From the NCBI RefSeq assembly GCF_023715655.1, contig NZ_JAMBON010000011.1, positions 1 through 64,000 of the forward strand: a DNA stretch of 64,000 nucleotides. The letters are read 5' to 3'. This DNA is from Oceanobacillus luteolus. GTDB lineage: Bacteria; Bacillota; Bacilli; Bacillales; Amphibacillaceae. Position 1 is the stretch's first letter, and each line of letters opens with the position of its first letter. Below are positions 26,699 through 34,441 of this stretch, in pieces. The translations under genes were made by a program, and so were the position numbers. A model generated the notes under the pieces. That model worked only from the letters and a program-made list of their open reading frames with translations. It made no database searches and had not been told where the DNA came from.

Positions 26699-27430
26699 GT
26701 GAATCAGCAAATAGATAAAGCAATTGAATTTAGTCAAGTGTCTTATTACGACGGCTCACTTCAAATATTAAAAAATATTACCGGCTTTTTCAGAAAAGGT
26801 AAGATTACCACACTTGTCGGTCCTTCTGGTGCGGGGAAAACAACACTTTTCCGGCTGTGTAACGGATTAATTTCACCAACACAGGGTAACATTACCGTCA
26901 ATGCGAAAGATATCAATCAATATGATCCTACAGAATTAAGAAGAAATGTAGGTTTGGCATTGCAAAGTGCGACTATGTTATCCGGCACGGTTTATGACAA
27001 TTTAAAGTTGCCACGCACTCTAGCTGGAGAAATGTTAACCGAAGAGGAGGCTGAAATATTGCTCACTAAAGTGGGCCTTGATAAAGACATGTTAAAGAGA
27101 AAAGTCACCGACCTTTCCGGTGGCCAAAGGCAAAAGGTATCCATTGCCAGAACACTTGTCAACCGACCGGAAATCTTGCTATTGGATGAAATCACCTCTT
27201 CTCTTGATCGAGTTTCTAGAGATGATATAGAGAAATTAATAGAAAGAATAAATAAAGAGTTTGGCGTAACAATCATTTGGATCACCCATAATTTAAATCA
27301 AGCTATTCAAATTGGAGATGATACGTGGGTTATGATGAAAGGTGAACTTGTGGAATACGGACCAAGCAGTCTGCTGCTGGAACCGAAAGATCAGAGGGTA
27401 AAACAATTTGTAGAGGGGGAAATTAAATGA
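26699..27430 (+). CDS. fetA: ABC transporter ATP-binding protein FetA-like
   Basis: A 243-residue ATPase with Walker A GPSGAGKTT, signature LSGGQRQKVS, Walker B ILLLDEITSSLD and the switch His in WITHNLNQA. It pairs with the following UPF0014 permease, the arrangement of E. coli FetAB (YbbLM) and B. subtilis YjkBA, which has been linked to iron export and peroxide resistance. The start is the GTG 6 nt after AGAGGT; a GTG six codons upstream has no site. The stop overlaps the fetB ATG by 4 nt. Confidence 0.85.
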   Translation: MNQQIDKAIEFSQVSYYDGSLQILKNITGFFRKGKITTLVGPSGAGKTTLFRLCNGLISPTQGNITVNAKDINQYDPTELRRNVGLALQSATMLSGTVYDNLKLPRTLAGEMLTEEEAEILLTKVGLDKDMLKRKVTDLSGGQRQKVSIARTLVNRPEILLLDEITSSLDRVSRDDIEKLIERINKEFGVTIIWITHNLNQAIQIGDDTWVMMKGELVEYGPSSLLLEPKDQRVKQFVEGEIK

Positions 27431-28173
27431 GTTTCCTGACTTTATCTTTGGCACTCGTATTCGTCCTCATCCCCCTTTTTCTATCTAAGACTTTAAAGCT
27501 CGGCTTGGAAAAGGACACCATAATCGCAACCATTCGTTCCATTATTCAGCTGCTTGCTGTTGGTTATGTTTTAACATTTGTTTTCGCTGCTGATCATTTT
27601 ATCTATATCCTGCTTATGATTATTCTTATGATTACCGCTGCAACCCATAACGCGAGGAAAAAGGGGGCTACCATCCGAGGAATCACTTGGAAGCTTGTAA
27701 TTACCTTTGTATTTGTTGAAGCTTTGACTCAAGGAATACTTATTGGATTTAAAATCACACCGGCTGAGGCACAATATATCATCCCAATCAGTGGGATGGT
27801 TATTGGAAATTCCATGGTTTTATCCATTTTGTTTCTAAATCGCTTCACAGCTGAAATCGAATCAAGACGAGACGAAACGGAGCTCATTCTTTCTTTGGGA
27901 GGTACACCAAAACAAGCTATCCACTATTCACTTATTACAGCAATTAAGGCAAGTTTAATTCCTATAGTGGAAAGTCAAAAGACGATAGGACTTGTACAAT
28001 TGCCAGGAATGATGAGCGGTCAAATCATCGCCGGAGCTGACCCGATTCAAGCTGTGCAGTTCCAGTTGCTCATTCTCTTTCTTCTTTTGACAACTGCAGC
28101 TGTAACAAGTATCATGCTCGGCTTTCTATCTTACCCGACACTGTTTAATACCAGAATGCAATTGCTGAAGTGA
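27427..28173 (+). CDS. fetB: iron export permease FetB-like (UPF0014)
   Basis: A 248-residue membrane protein with about seven hydrophobic segments. UPF0014 motifs are clear: PISGMVIGNSM, EIESRRDETELILSLGGTPKQA, and LPGMMSGQIIAGADPIQAVQFQ. It is the membrane half of the two-gene ABC exporter and is translationally coupled to fetA through ATGA. The metal specificity is inferred from E. coli FetAB only. Confidence 0.88.
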   Translation: MSFLTLSLALVFVLIPLFLSKTLKLGLEKDTIIATIRSIIQLLAVGYVLTFVFAADHFIYILLMIILMITAATHNARKKGATIRGITWKLVITFVFVEALTQGILIGFKITPAEAQYIIPISGMVIGNSMVLSILFLNRFTAEIESRRDETELILSLGGTPKQAIHYSLITAIKASLIPIVESQKTIGLVQLPGMMSGQIIAGADPIQAVQFQLLILFLLLTTAAVTSIMLGFLSYPTLFNTRMQLLK

Positions 28174-28187
28174 GCCAATTATGCAGT

Positions 28188-28219
28188 TTCCCCACCTAAA
28201 ACATGATCTAGGTGGGGAA
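28188..28219 (+). terminator. hairpin after fetB
   Basis: An 11-bp stem TTCCCCACCTA with its complement. The following CTTGTTTCTC is only moderately T-rich, so termination may be incomplete. Confidence 0.6.
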
Positions 28220-28248
28220 CTTGTTTCTCAGGAAACCCAATAGATTCC

Positions 28249-28277
28249 TTGACAGTATGAACTTTTACATCTATAAT
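28249..28277 (+). promoter_or_regulatory. consensus sigma-A promoter of the mhqR operon
   Basis: TTGACA and TATAAT, both perfect, with a 17-bp spacer. This is the strongest promoter I could see in the window, which implies tight repression. Confidence 0.9.
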
Positions 28278-28283
28278 ACAATT

Positions 28284-28302
28284 AATTAAATATATCTTAA
28301 TT
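28284..28302 (+). promoter_or_regulatory. likely MarR/MhqR operator
   Basis: AATTAAATATATCTTAATT has perfect 6-bp arms and lies over the expected transcription start, where a MarR repressor would block a consensus promoter. It differs from the B. subtilis MhqR site. Confidence 0.5.
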
Positions 28303-28330
28303 CAGTATATGTAATGAAGGAGAAAGAGTC

Positions 28331-28765
28331 ATGAGTGAAAACTTATCGTTGAAAGCTTTTGTCGTTGTCATGAAGGCATCTAAAACGTTAGAAGAATTAG
28401 TAAAACAAGACATTGCCGATCATGGGATGAAAACATCTGATTTTGCTATTCTGGAAGCACTATACCACAAAGGTAGACAAACAATCAAGCAAATATCTGA
28501 AGCCGTTCTCATTAATACTGGATCGATAACTTATGTAATTGACAAGTTAGAAAAAAATGATTTATTACGCCGTTCTAATTGTAAAGACGACCGCCGTGTC
28601 ATTTATATTGAAATCACGGAAAAAGGGAATCAGGTAATGAATGAAATTTTTCCAAAACACCAAGCTAGAATCGAGGAAATCTTCTCCGATGTCCCCGATG
28701 AGCATAAACGCATCCTCATTGAAACAGTAAAAACAATCGGGAAGAAAGCTGGAAGAATTATCTAG
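28331..28765 (+). CDS. mhqR: MarR family repressor, MhqR-like
   Basis: A 144-residue winged-helix regulator. The sequence follows B. subtilis MhqR closely in the core: F-A-ILEALYHKGRQTIKQI, GSITYVIDKLE, DDRRV-YIEITEKG and NEIFPKHQARIEEIF. MhqR senses quinone-like electrophiles and represses the mhq genes. One Cys (in RRSNCKDDRR) is visible near the wing. First gene of the operon with a flavin reductase and MhqD, behind a perfect promoter and a palindrome, so autorepression is likely. Confidence 0.82.
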   Translation: MSENLSLKAFVVVMKASKTLEELVKQDIADHGMKTSDFAILEALYHKGRQTIKQISEAVLINTGSITYVIDKLEKNDLLRRSNCKDDRRVIYIEITEKGNQVMNEIFPKHQARIEEIFSDVPDEHKRILIETVKTIGKKAGRII

Positions 28766-28790
28766 TTCTATGACGAAATGGAGGTGCTTT

Positions 28791-29399
28791 ATGCTTTCCT
28801 TTGATCCAAAAGATAATACAGAAAGAGAAAATTATAAGTTGATGATCGGTACGGTCATTCCGCGCCCAATTGCTTTTATAACTAGTAAGTCTAAAGACGG
28901 GATTGTAAACGCAGCTCCTTTCAGCTATTTTAATATCGCCGCCATAGACCCACCTATGCTTTCTGTTTCGATTCAACGCAAGAATGGCGAGCAAAAGGAT
29001 ACAGCAAAAAATATCCTCGATACTGGTGAATTTGTCATTCATATTGTAGATGCTGATAATGTGGCCGAAATCAACAAAACAGCTGCTACTTTGCCACCAG
29101 ATGAAAGTGAAATTGATTTGACCGACCTGGATGTAGTGGCCAGTCAGATCGTTCAGACTCCTGCCATTAAACAAGCAAAAGCAAGATATGAATGCTCTTT
29201 AGAAAAGACAGTTGAACTCGGTAACGGACAACATATCACAACAGATTTGATTATCGGCAAAATAGAAAGGTTTCATATTGCGGAAGAAATCTATGAAGCT
29301 GGAAAAATAAATTATGAAAACCTCCGAGCGGTAAGCCGTCTTGCTGGACATGACTATGCAAACATCGGAGACATATTCACCATCAAGAGACCAAAATAG
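28791..29399 (+). CDS. flavin reductase family protein (flavoredoxin-like)
   Basis: A 202-residue FMN-binding split-barrel protein with PRPIAFITSKSKDG, NAAPFSYFN and PPMLSVSIQRK typical of the flavin reductase/flavoredoxin group. It probably binds FMN and reduces it, or uses it to reduce quinones or nitro compounds. In B. subtilis the mhqNOD operon has a nitroreductase (MhqN) in the comparable place, so this may be a functional substitute. The start is the ATG after TGGAGGTG; the frame is open seven codons upstream. It lies 25 nt after mhqR and 14 nt before mhqD. Confidence 0.82.
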   Translation: MLSFDPKDNTERENYKLMIGTVIPRPIAFITSKSKDGIVNAAPFSYFNIAAIDPPMLSVSIQRKNGEQKDTAKNILDTGEFVIHIVDADNVAEINKTAATLPPDESEIDLTDLDVVASQIVQTPAIKQAKARYECSLEKTVELGNGQHITTDLIIGKIERFHIAEEIYEAGKINYENLRAVSRLAGHDYANIGDIFTIKRPK

Positions 29400-29413
29400 A
29401 GAGGAAGAATTTT

Positions 29414-30010
29414 ATGAAGCATATTTTCCAGAAAGGCACAGATGAATCAAGACCTACTATACTTTTACTCCACGGAACTGGTGGCAACGAACAAGATTTG
29501 CTGCCACTTGCGGAAATTATCGATAAAGAAGCAAATGTGCTGAGCGTACGCGGAAATGTATCTGAAAACGGAATGCCACGCTTTTTCAAGAGATTAGCTG
29601 AGGGTGTATTCGATGAAGAGGATTTAGTTTTTCGCACTAAGGAATTAAATGAATTCCTTGATGAAGCTGCTGAAAAATACGGTTTTGACCGAAATAATAT
29701 TACTGCAGTCGGGTACTCCAATGGCGCAAATATTGCTGCAAGTTTGATGTTCCATTATGAAGATGCTCTCAAAACAGCAATCCTCCACCATCCGATGGTT
29801 CCTAGAAGAGGTATTGAGCTTCCAGACTTGTCAGGTAAACGTGTGTTTATCGCTGCAGGAACGAACGATCCAATTTGTGCTCCACAGGAATCTGAGGAAT
29901 TAAATGAACTATTAGCCAATGCTGGTGCGGATGTGGAATTACACTGGGAAAATCGTGGTCACCAATTAACCATGAGCGAAGTGCAAGCTGCCACTGCTTG
30001 GTATAAATAA
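29414..30010 (+). CDS. mhqD: carboxylesterase/hydrolase MhqD
   Basis: An alpha/beta hydrolase of 198 residues with the oxyanion motif LLLHGTGGNE, the nucleophile elbow GYSNGAN (Ser), an acid residue in GTNDPI and the catalytic His in RGHQL. The segment SVRGNVSENGMPRFFKRLAEG is close to B. subtilis MhqD (YodD), induced by catechol and methylhydroquinone. Third gene of the mhqR operon; a strong shared terminator follows. Confidence 0.9.
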   Translation: MKHIFQKGTDESRPTILLLHGTGGNEQDLLPLAEIIDKEANVLSVRGNVSENGMPRFFKRLAEGVFDEEDLVFRTKELNEFLDEAAEKYGFDRNNITAVGYSNGANIAASLMFHYEDALKTAILHHPMVPRRGIELPDLSGKRVFIAAGTNDPICAPQESEELNELLANAGADVELHWENRGHQLTMSEVQAATAWYK

Positions 30011-30011
30011 T

Positions 30012-30051
30012 AAAGCAGATCAGTCAGATTTTCATCTGGTTGATCTGCTTT
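30012..30051. terminator. bidirectional terminator between mhqD and catE
   Basis: AAAGCAGATCA-N-TCAGAT with its complement and a TTTTC loop, A/T-rich at both bases. Confidence 0.9.
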
Positions 30052-30072
30052 TACTTTGTTTAATGTTATTTC

Positions 30073-30933
30073 TTATCCAATTACAAAACGGATGGTATTT
30101 CCTGCAGGGTCATCTACAAAGTAATCTCCATCTGCTTCCCGAACAGGTGCATCCAAGTTGCGGACCTTTTCCACCGTTGATTCACGAACTGATTCATTAG
30201 GGAATACGAGTGAGAACCAATTTAATCCAACACTGTTTTCCGGGGGCTGAGGAGCACCCACACCGTTCCAAACGTTCATCCCGATATGGTGGTGGTATCC
30301 ATTATGAGAAGCAAATAGGGCACTCGGCATCTCTGTTACAATATCATAGCCAATACCATTCACGTAAAAGTTACGGGATTCTTCAATATCTGCTACATGT
30401 AGATGAATATGACCCATAATGGTATCCTCTGGCATCCCTTGCCATGGCCCTTTCAATTCAGCCATTAGTCCTTGAGCATCCAGAGCGACCGTACCCATGT
30501 CCACCTTGTCTCCCTGCCACTTCCAGATAGAAGAATCGCGGTCCACAGCCACTTCAATTCCATTTCCGTCTGGATCGTCAAAGTATAGTGCCTCACTTAC
30601 AAAGTGATCAGAAGCTCCTAAACGCATATTTCCTCCTGACTTCTCTGCAATGTGTTGAAGTAGTGAAGCAAGGTCACTGCGGTTTGGAAGCAGAATTGCA
30701 AAGTGATACAAACCAGATGTTCTTGGAGCTTTTGGCTGTACACCTTCTGGTTGAACGATAGTCAGCAATGTATTTTTGCCATCAGCTGTTAATTTTGCTT
30801 TTGTTTCTGTTTGTTCAAGAACTTTAAATCCAAGAAAATCACGATAGAAATCCAATGATCTTTCTATATTTGTGACATTGATATTTACTTCTCCCACATA
30901 AATCGTCGGATCTTGAAAGAATTTCTTTTCCAT
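30073..30933 (-). CDS. catE: VOC family ring-cleaving dioxygenase, CatE-like
   Basis: A 286-residue extradiol dioxygenase-fold protein made of two VOC modules (about 10-125 and 165-285). Metal ligands expected for type I extradiol enzymes are present: His in LYHFAILLPNR and in GHIHLHVADIEE, with DPDGNGIEV closing the first module and a YHHHIGMNVW loop in the second. Length and motifs follow B. subtilis CatE (catechol 2,3-dioxygenase). Its convergence with mhqR-mhqD suggests a shared quinone/catechol defence. Start ATG is after AGAAGGG. Confidence 0.87.
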   Translation of the reverse strand: MEKKFFQDPTIYVGEVNINVTNIERSLDFYRDFLGFKVLEQTETKAKLTADGKNTLLTIVQPEGVQPKAPRTSGLYHFAILLPNRSDLASLLQHIAEKSGGNMRLGASDHFVSEALYFDDPDGNGIEVAVDRDSSIWKWQGDKVDMGTVALDAQGLMAELKGPWQGMPEDTIMGHIHLHVADIEESRNFYVNGIGYDIVTEMPSALFASHNGYHHHIGMNVWNGVGAPQPPENSVGLNWFSLVFPNESVRESTVEKVRNLDAPVREADGDYFVDDPAGNTIRFVIG

Positions 30934-30975
30934 TTATATTCATCCCTTCTGGATATATTACAATTATAAACTAAG

Positions 30976-31016
30976 TTACTTTATGTAAGTTTAATACATA
31001 TTATAATAATTGTCAA
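30976..31016 (-). promoter_or_regulatory. catE promoter with inverted repeat
   Basis: TTGACA (minus strand, 31011-31016) is followed 17 bp later by TAAACT. Immediately downstream lies TTACTTTATGTAA (30976-30988), an inverted repeat with TTAC/GTAA arms, of the kind bound by MarR/DUF24 redox regulators. Confidence 0.5.
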
Positions 31017-31075
31017 TCATTTCTTCTAGTTTCCCCTCGTGAAAGCTTCATATACCCTGACTATACATATATAAA

Positions 31076-31116
31076 AGACCTTATGATAAACATCTTCCAT
31101 GTTTTTCATAAGGTCT
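31076..31116 (-). terminator. terminator of plsC
   Basis: An 11-bp stem AGACCTTATGA with its complement and an inner AAACAT/ATGTTT pair. TTTTATATA follows on the minus strand. Confidence 0.8.
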
Positions 31117-31126
31117 CTCCACTCAT

Positions 31127-31720
31127 TTATTTATCCGCCAATTGTTTCTGCAAACCATACATTGTATCATTTAATTCGTTCATCATGATATCCATGGCTT
31201 CTCTTCTGTCTTGCCCTTCAGGCAAGTATATTGGATCACCAAAAATCAATTTCGGCTTCTGAAATTTTAGCAAGTCTTTAAAATTATTCGGTCCGACATA
31301 CGCCGCTGGCACAATCGGCGCTTTTCCATAAGCTGCGATAGTGACCGCACCACGTTTCAATGGAACTTCTTCTGTCGTTCTCGTTCCACTAGGGAATATA
31401 CCGATGATTTTCTTTTCCTTCAATAGTTTACGAGGTATTTTTATTGTACTTGGCCCCGGGTTTTCCCGATCAACCGGAAATGCATTAAGAACGGTCATCA
31501 ACCATTTTGTAAATTTAGTTTGGAACAATTCCTTTTTCGCCATATAATGAATTTGATTTGGCAACAAAGCTACTCCGAGCCATAAAATATCTACCCAACC
31601 AGTATGAGTACAGGCAATAATATACCCACCCTTTTCTGGTAACTTATCTTTTTGATAAACTTTAATTCTGCCAAATATGCTTAAAATAATTTTTACTACA
31701 TTTGCCGCAAAATTATACAT
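31127..31720 (-). CDS. plsC: 1-acyl-sn-glycerol-3-phosphate acyltransferase family protein
   Basis: A 197-residue membrane-associated acyltransferase of the PlsC fold. Motif I is HTGWVD (H-x4-D catalytic pair) and the phosphate-binding motif reads FPSGTRTT, where FPEGTR is usual, followed by KRGAVTIAAYGKAPIVPAAYVG. The Glu-to-Ser change is worth noting, although Ser variants occur in bacilli as I recall. It would acylate lysophosphatidate in phospholipid synthesis. Start ATG is behind TAGGAGGAAG. A small gene lies 66 nt upstream on the same strand. Confidence 0.88.
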   Translation of the reverse strand: MYNFAANVVKIILSIFGRIKVYQKDKLPEKGGYIIACTHTGWVDILWLGVALLPNQIHYMAKKELFQTKFTKWLMTVLNAFPVDRENPGPSTIKIPRKLLKEKKIIGIFPSGTRTTEEVPLKRGAVTIAAYGKAPIVPAAYVGPNNFKDLLKFQKPKLIFGDPIYLPEGQDRREAMDIMMNELNDTMYGLQKQLADK

Positions 31721-31786
31721 CGTTCTTCCTCCTACACTCCTGCAATCTACTTTATTTTATCATAAAGCTTTTAGAACTGGAATTGT

Positions 31787-31957
31787 TTATTTGCAGCAAT
31801 GCGGGAGGTTCACTGGGCTATCAACTACTTCCCCATATTTATAAATTACTTCCTTTTTCTTCTCCTGCTGGCTTTCACCGTAGAAGTTCTTATGTTCTCT
31901 AAGCGCTCTTCCATAAGACAACGATATAACGAGCGATCGATCAACTGCATCATTCAT
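31787..31957 (-). CDS. hypothetical protein, 56 residues
   Basis: An unrecognised short frame on the same strand as plsC. The product is polar and charged, with a short helix-like start (about residues 1-25), a Lys/Glu-rich middle and a C-terminal Pro-x-Asn-Leu-Pro-His-Cys-Cys-Lys end. Composition looks protein-like, and the overlapping frames on both strands are less convincing. The ribosome site (AAAGGGG) is close to the ATG (2-nt spacing to the last G), which lowers confidence; an overlapping 34-codon frame starting 4 nt later has better spacing but unlikely composition. Possibly cotranscribed with plsC. Confidence 0.45.
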   Translation of the reverse strand: MNDAVDRSLVISLSYGRALREHKNFYGESQQEKKKEVIYKYGEVVDSPVNLPHCCK

Positions 31958-32036
31958 TTCCCCTTTCGATTGCTGTTAAGTTAATCATAAAGGAAATGTT
32001 AATGATTGAAATCGGATAAGCGATTGATTTTTGAAC

Positions 32037-32065
32037 AAAAAAATGCCCTACCATTGTAGTAGGGC
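32037..32065 (-). terminator. terminator after the MscS gene
   Basis: GCCCTAC/GTAGGGC stem with seven T residues on the minus strand, 20 bp after the channel gene. Confidence 0.85.
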
Positions 32066-32085
32066 TTCTCCGTCTCCGGAAGGAT

Positions 32086-33198
32086 TTACTCTGTACCTCT
32101 TTGTTTCTCTTTTTGTATAATTTCCCCCGCTTCCCCTTCCATCATAAGGCGTCGCGATGGTATAGCAATCTCTACGTTCTCTTCTTCAAGAATCTCAAGG
32201 ATTTTGAAATTGATCTCTTCACGAACATCTAAATGTTCTGCCCAAACCGTTGTATTGGTAAAGAAATATAGCATAATTTCCAAACCATCTTCTCTATATT
32301 GTTCCCAATTCACCATAATCGTTTCCGGATGGACCTCTTTATGTTCTTGAAGCAACGTTTTGATCCGTTCAATAACACGTTTGATTTTCTCTGGAGGGGT
32401 ACCATAAATAATACGTATGGTGAAATTAATCCTTCGTTTACCCATTTTACTCCAGTTTGTTATATTTTCATTCGCCAACGTATTGTTAGGAACGGTGACA
32501 AGTGCATGGGCAAAAGTTCGGACTCTAGTACTTCGGAAACTGATATCCTCTACAGTTCCTTCAACAGACGGTGTTAAAATCCAATCTCCAAGATCAAATG
32601 GTTTTTCCGAAATAATTACTATTCCACCTAAAATATTAGCGAGCGCATCTCTAGCAGCAAGGGAAATTGCAAGTCCACCCAGTCCTAAACCAGCAATTAA
32701 ACCTTCAATATTGTACCCGAACGCTTGTAAAATAATCGTCAAACTGATGGCAACAATAACTACTTGAACGGTCCTAGATAATAACGGAATAAGAATTTCG
32801 TCAATCCTCAAATTCGTGCGTTCATTAATTTTATGAAATAGATTGGAAGAAGATGAAGATAGATTTAACATTCCCCAAGTGAATAATACAATGAACGATA
32901 CTCTAATCAATCGCATGAACAGTCCATCAGCAGCAATATCGATGTAAGGATAAAAACGAACGGCTAAATACAATCCAACAATTGTGAACAGCCATTCCAT
33001 CGGCTTTTGAAAAGATTTGAATATGTTCGCTAGAAAATTAATTTTTGTCTTATTGATCATTCGCATGATGAGGCGAAAAACATACTTTGTAAACAGCCCG
33101 CGAAAAAGCAAAAATAACAAAAAGATCCCGATGGCGATTCCTAAGTTCTGCAAGTGTTCCGATGATATAAGAAATTCTAACGTTTTTCTTGTAAACAT
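32086..33198 (-). CDS. MscS-family mechanosensitive channel
   Basis: A 370-residue channel protein with about five hydrophobic segments in the first 170 residues, then the pore-lining and beta-domain signature GLGGLAISLAARDALANILGGIVI and FDLGDWI, followed by VEDISFRSTRVRT and the C-terminal alpha/beta vestibule domain. It releases solutes on hypo-osmotic shock, useful to a salt-tolerant organism. It is larger than E. coli MscS (286) and closer to the YkuT/YbdG group. The start is the ATG after TGGAGG; the frame is open 29 codons upstream without support. Confidence 0.9.
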   Translation of the reverse strand: MFTRKTLEFLISSEHLQNLGIAIGIFLLFLLFRGLFTKYVFRLIMRMINKTKINFLANIFKSFQKPMEWLFTIVGLYLAVRFYPYIDIAADGLFMRLIRVSFIVLFTWGMLNLSSSSSNLFHKINERTNLRIDEILIPLLSRTVQVVIVAISLTIILQAFGYNIEGLIAGLGLGGLAISLAARDALANILGGIVIISEKPFDLGDWILTPSVEGTVEDISFRSTRVRTFAHALVTVPNNTLANENITNWSKMGKRRINFTIRIIYGTPPEKIKRVIERIKTLLQEHKEVHPETIMVNWEQYREDGLEIMLYFFTNTTVWAEHLDVREEINFKILEILEEENVEIAIPSRRLMMEGEAGEIIQKEKQRGTE

Positions 33199-33353
33199 GA
33201 TAAAACCTCCAACTCCATTAAAGCTACATGAAGCAATGTAGGTCATTTTACAACTGATTTTTTCAATTGTAAAGTGAGACTCCATTTATAAAGAACTTTT
33301 ATAACTAATGTTCTAAACAGATAATCACTCTACAATATGTAGTCGACTTTTAT

Positions 33354-34118
33354 CTACTTTGCATCATGAATGAGCTGTAAAATTGATTTCATATCCGTCA
33401 CGGAAATTTGACCTGGTGCTGAAGCATTTCTCACAGAAGCAAAGGTAATAGCTGAGCCAAATATTTCCCCACTCAACCGTGAAATCATTCCTAAAGACCC
33501 CATAGCAATCATAATAATAGCTTGTTCTGGATATGTACGTTTCATTTGTAAGCTCGCCTTAAGCACAGTGAGAAGATCTTCTTCTCTCTGCGGCATAACG
33601 GCTAATTTAGGGAAGTCTCCTCCTAACTCTATCGCGCTTGTTACCCTTCGTATGAGTTCTTCCATTTCAGGCGTTCTATTAAAATCATGATTCGAAATGA
33701 TCGTGTATATTTGGCTCTCCTTAGCAGCTGTCACTAGTTCTTCCACTACATTCTTTCCACGGAACAATTCGATATCGATGATATGAACATGACCAGATAC
33801 TGCAACGGCTTTATTAAGCGAAACATATTGCTTATCAGTAATCTTCTTTTCTCCACCTTCCTCCGCAGTGCGGAAGCTGAAGATAAGCGGTAAATCTTCC
33901 AGAACTTCTTTTATCTTTGGTAACGTAGCCAGTACACGGTCCGTAAGAAGAGCATCATCGAAGAAATCTACACGCCATTCTACAAGATCAACAGCTGATG
34001 CACGAATCATCTTGCATTCTTCCAATATTTCATCCACATTGGTACCCGTCAATGGAGCACAAATTTTAGGCATCCCTTCCCCGATAGATACATTTCCAAC
34101 TTTATATGTCTGTGTCAA
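33354..34118 (-). CDS. aroD: 3-dehydroquinate dehydratase, type I
   Basis: Third enzyme of the shikimate pathway, 254 residues, TIM-barrel class I type. The Schiff-base Lys lies in FPKLAVMPQ and the catalytic His in ISNHDFNRTP; DLVEWRVDFF and the C-terminal SAPGQISV loop are also typical. The start is taken as the TTG six nt after GGAGGAA; the alternative TTG five codons earlier lies within that ribosome site. It is isolated from other aro genes and divergent from a GntR regulator, so a quinate/shikimate-use role is possible. Confidence 0.93.
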   Translation of the reverse strand: MTQTYKVGNVSIGEGMPKICAPLTGTNVDEILEECKMIRASAVDLVEWRVDFFDDALLTDRVLATLPKIKEVLEDLPLIFSFRTAEEGGEKKITDKQYVSLNKAVAVSGHVHIIDIELFRGKNVVEELVTAAKESQIYTIISNHDFNRTPEMEELIRRVTSAIELGGDFPKLAVMPQREEDLLTVLKASLQMKRTYPEQAIIMIAMGSLGMISRLSGEIFGSAITFASVRNASAPGQISVTDMKSILQLIHDAK

Positions 34119-34441
34119 AGTTAGTTCCTCCAATTCTCAACATTGCCTGTCATTATATTACGACTACTTCCCCAATGCCTTCCTTACCTATATTACTATC
34201 ATTCTAAATTATCCAAACCAAAGAAACAAACAATAGAAGCTTAGGCAAAGTAATTCTGCGTTTTTTGAGAAACAGCCGATATGTATTTTACATATTTAGG
34301 TAATTATACTTCCTATTTTTTCCATATAGTAAACTTGGTTTGGGTCATACCGTTCATTTTCAGTTTGCGATATACTACATATTTCTTTTCCATTTCACTT
34401 AGTATATACTAGAAGTATTAGGAAAATAAGGGGGTTAAAGG
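34119..34441. other. divergent intergenic region aroD/GntR
   Basis: No gene is visible. It holds the promoters of aroD (minus) and the GntR gene (plus). The only clear symmetry is the TAGTATATACTA palindrome near the GntR start; upstream, GATATACTAC resembles half of it. I saw no riboswitch-like structure. Confidence 0.5.
34400..34411. promoter_or_regulatory. probable GntR operator
   Basis: A perfect 12-bp palindrome TAGTATATACTA, 30 bp before the start codon of the FadR-type GntR gene. GntR/FadR proteins bind sites of this TNGTNNNACNA form, so autoregulation is likely. Confidence 0.55.

Noticed and set aside
31799-31984. 61-codon hydrophobic frame on the plus strand upstream of plsC
   Set aside because: No ribosome site is present, and it lies antisense to the better-supported minus-strand frame at 31787-31957.
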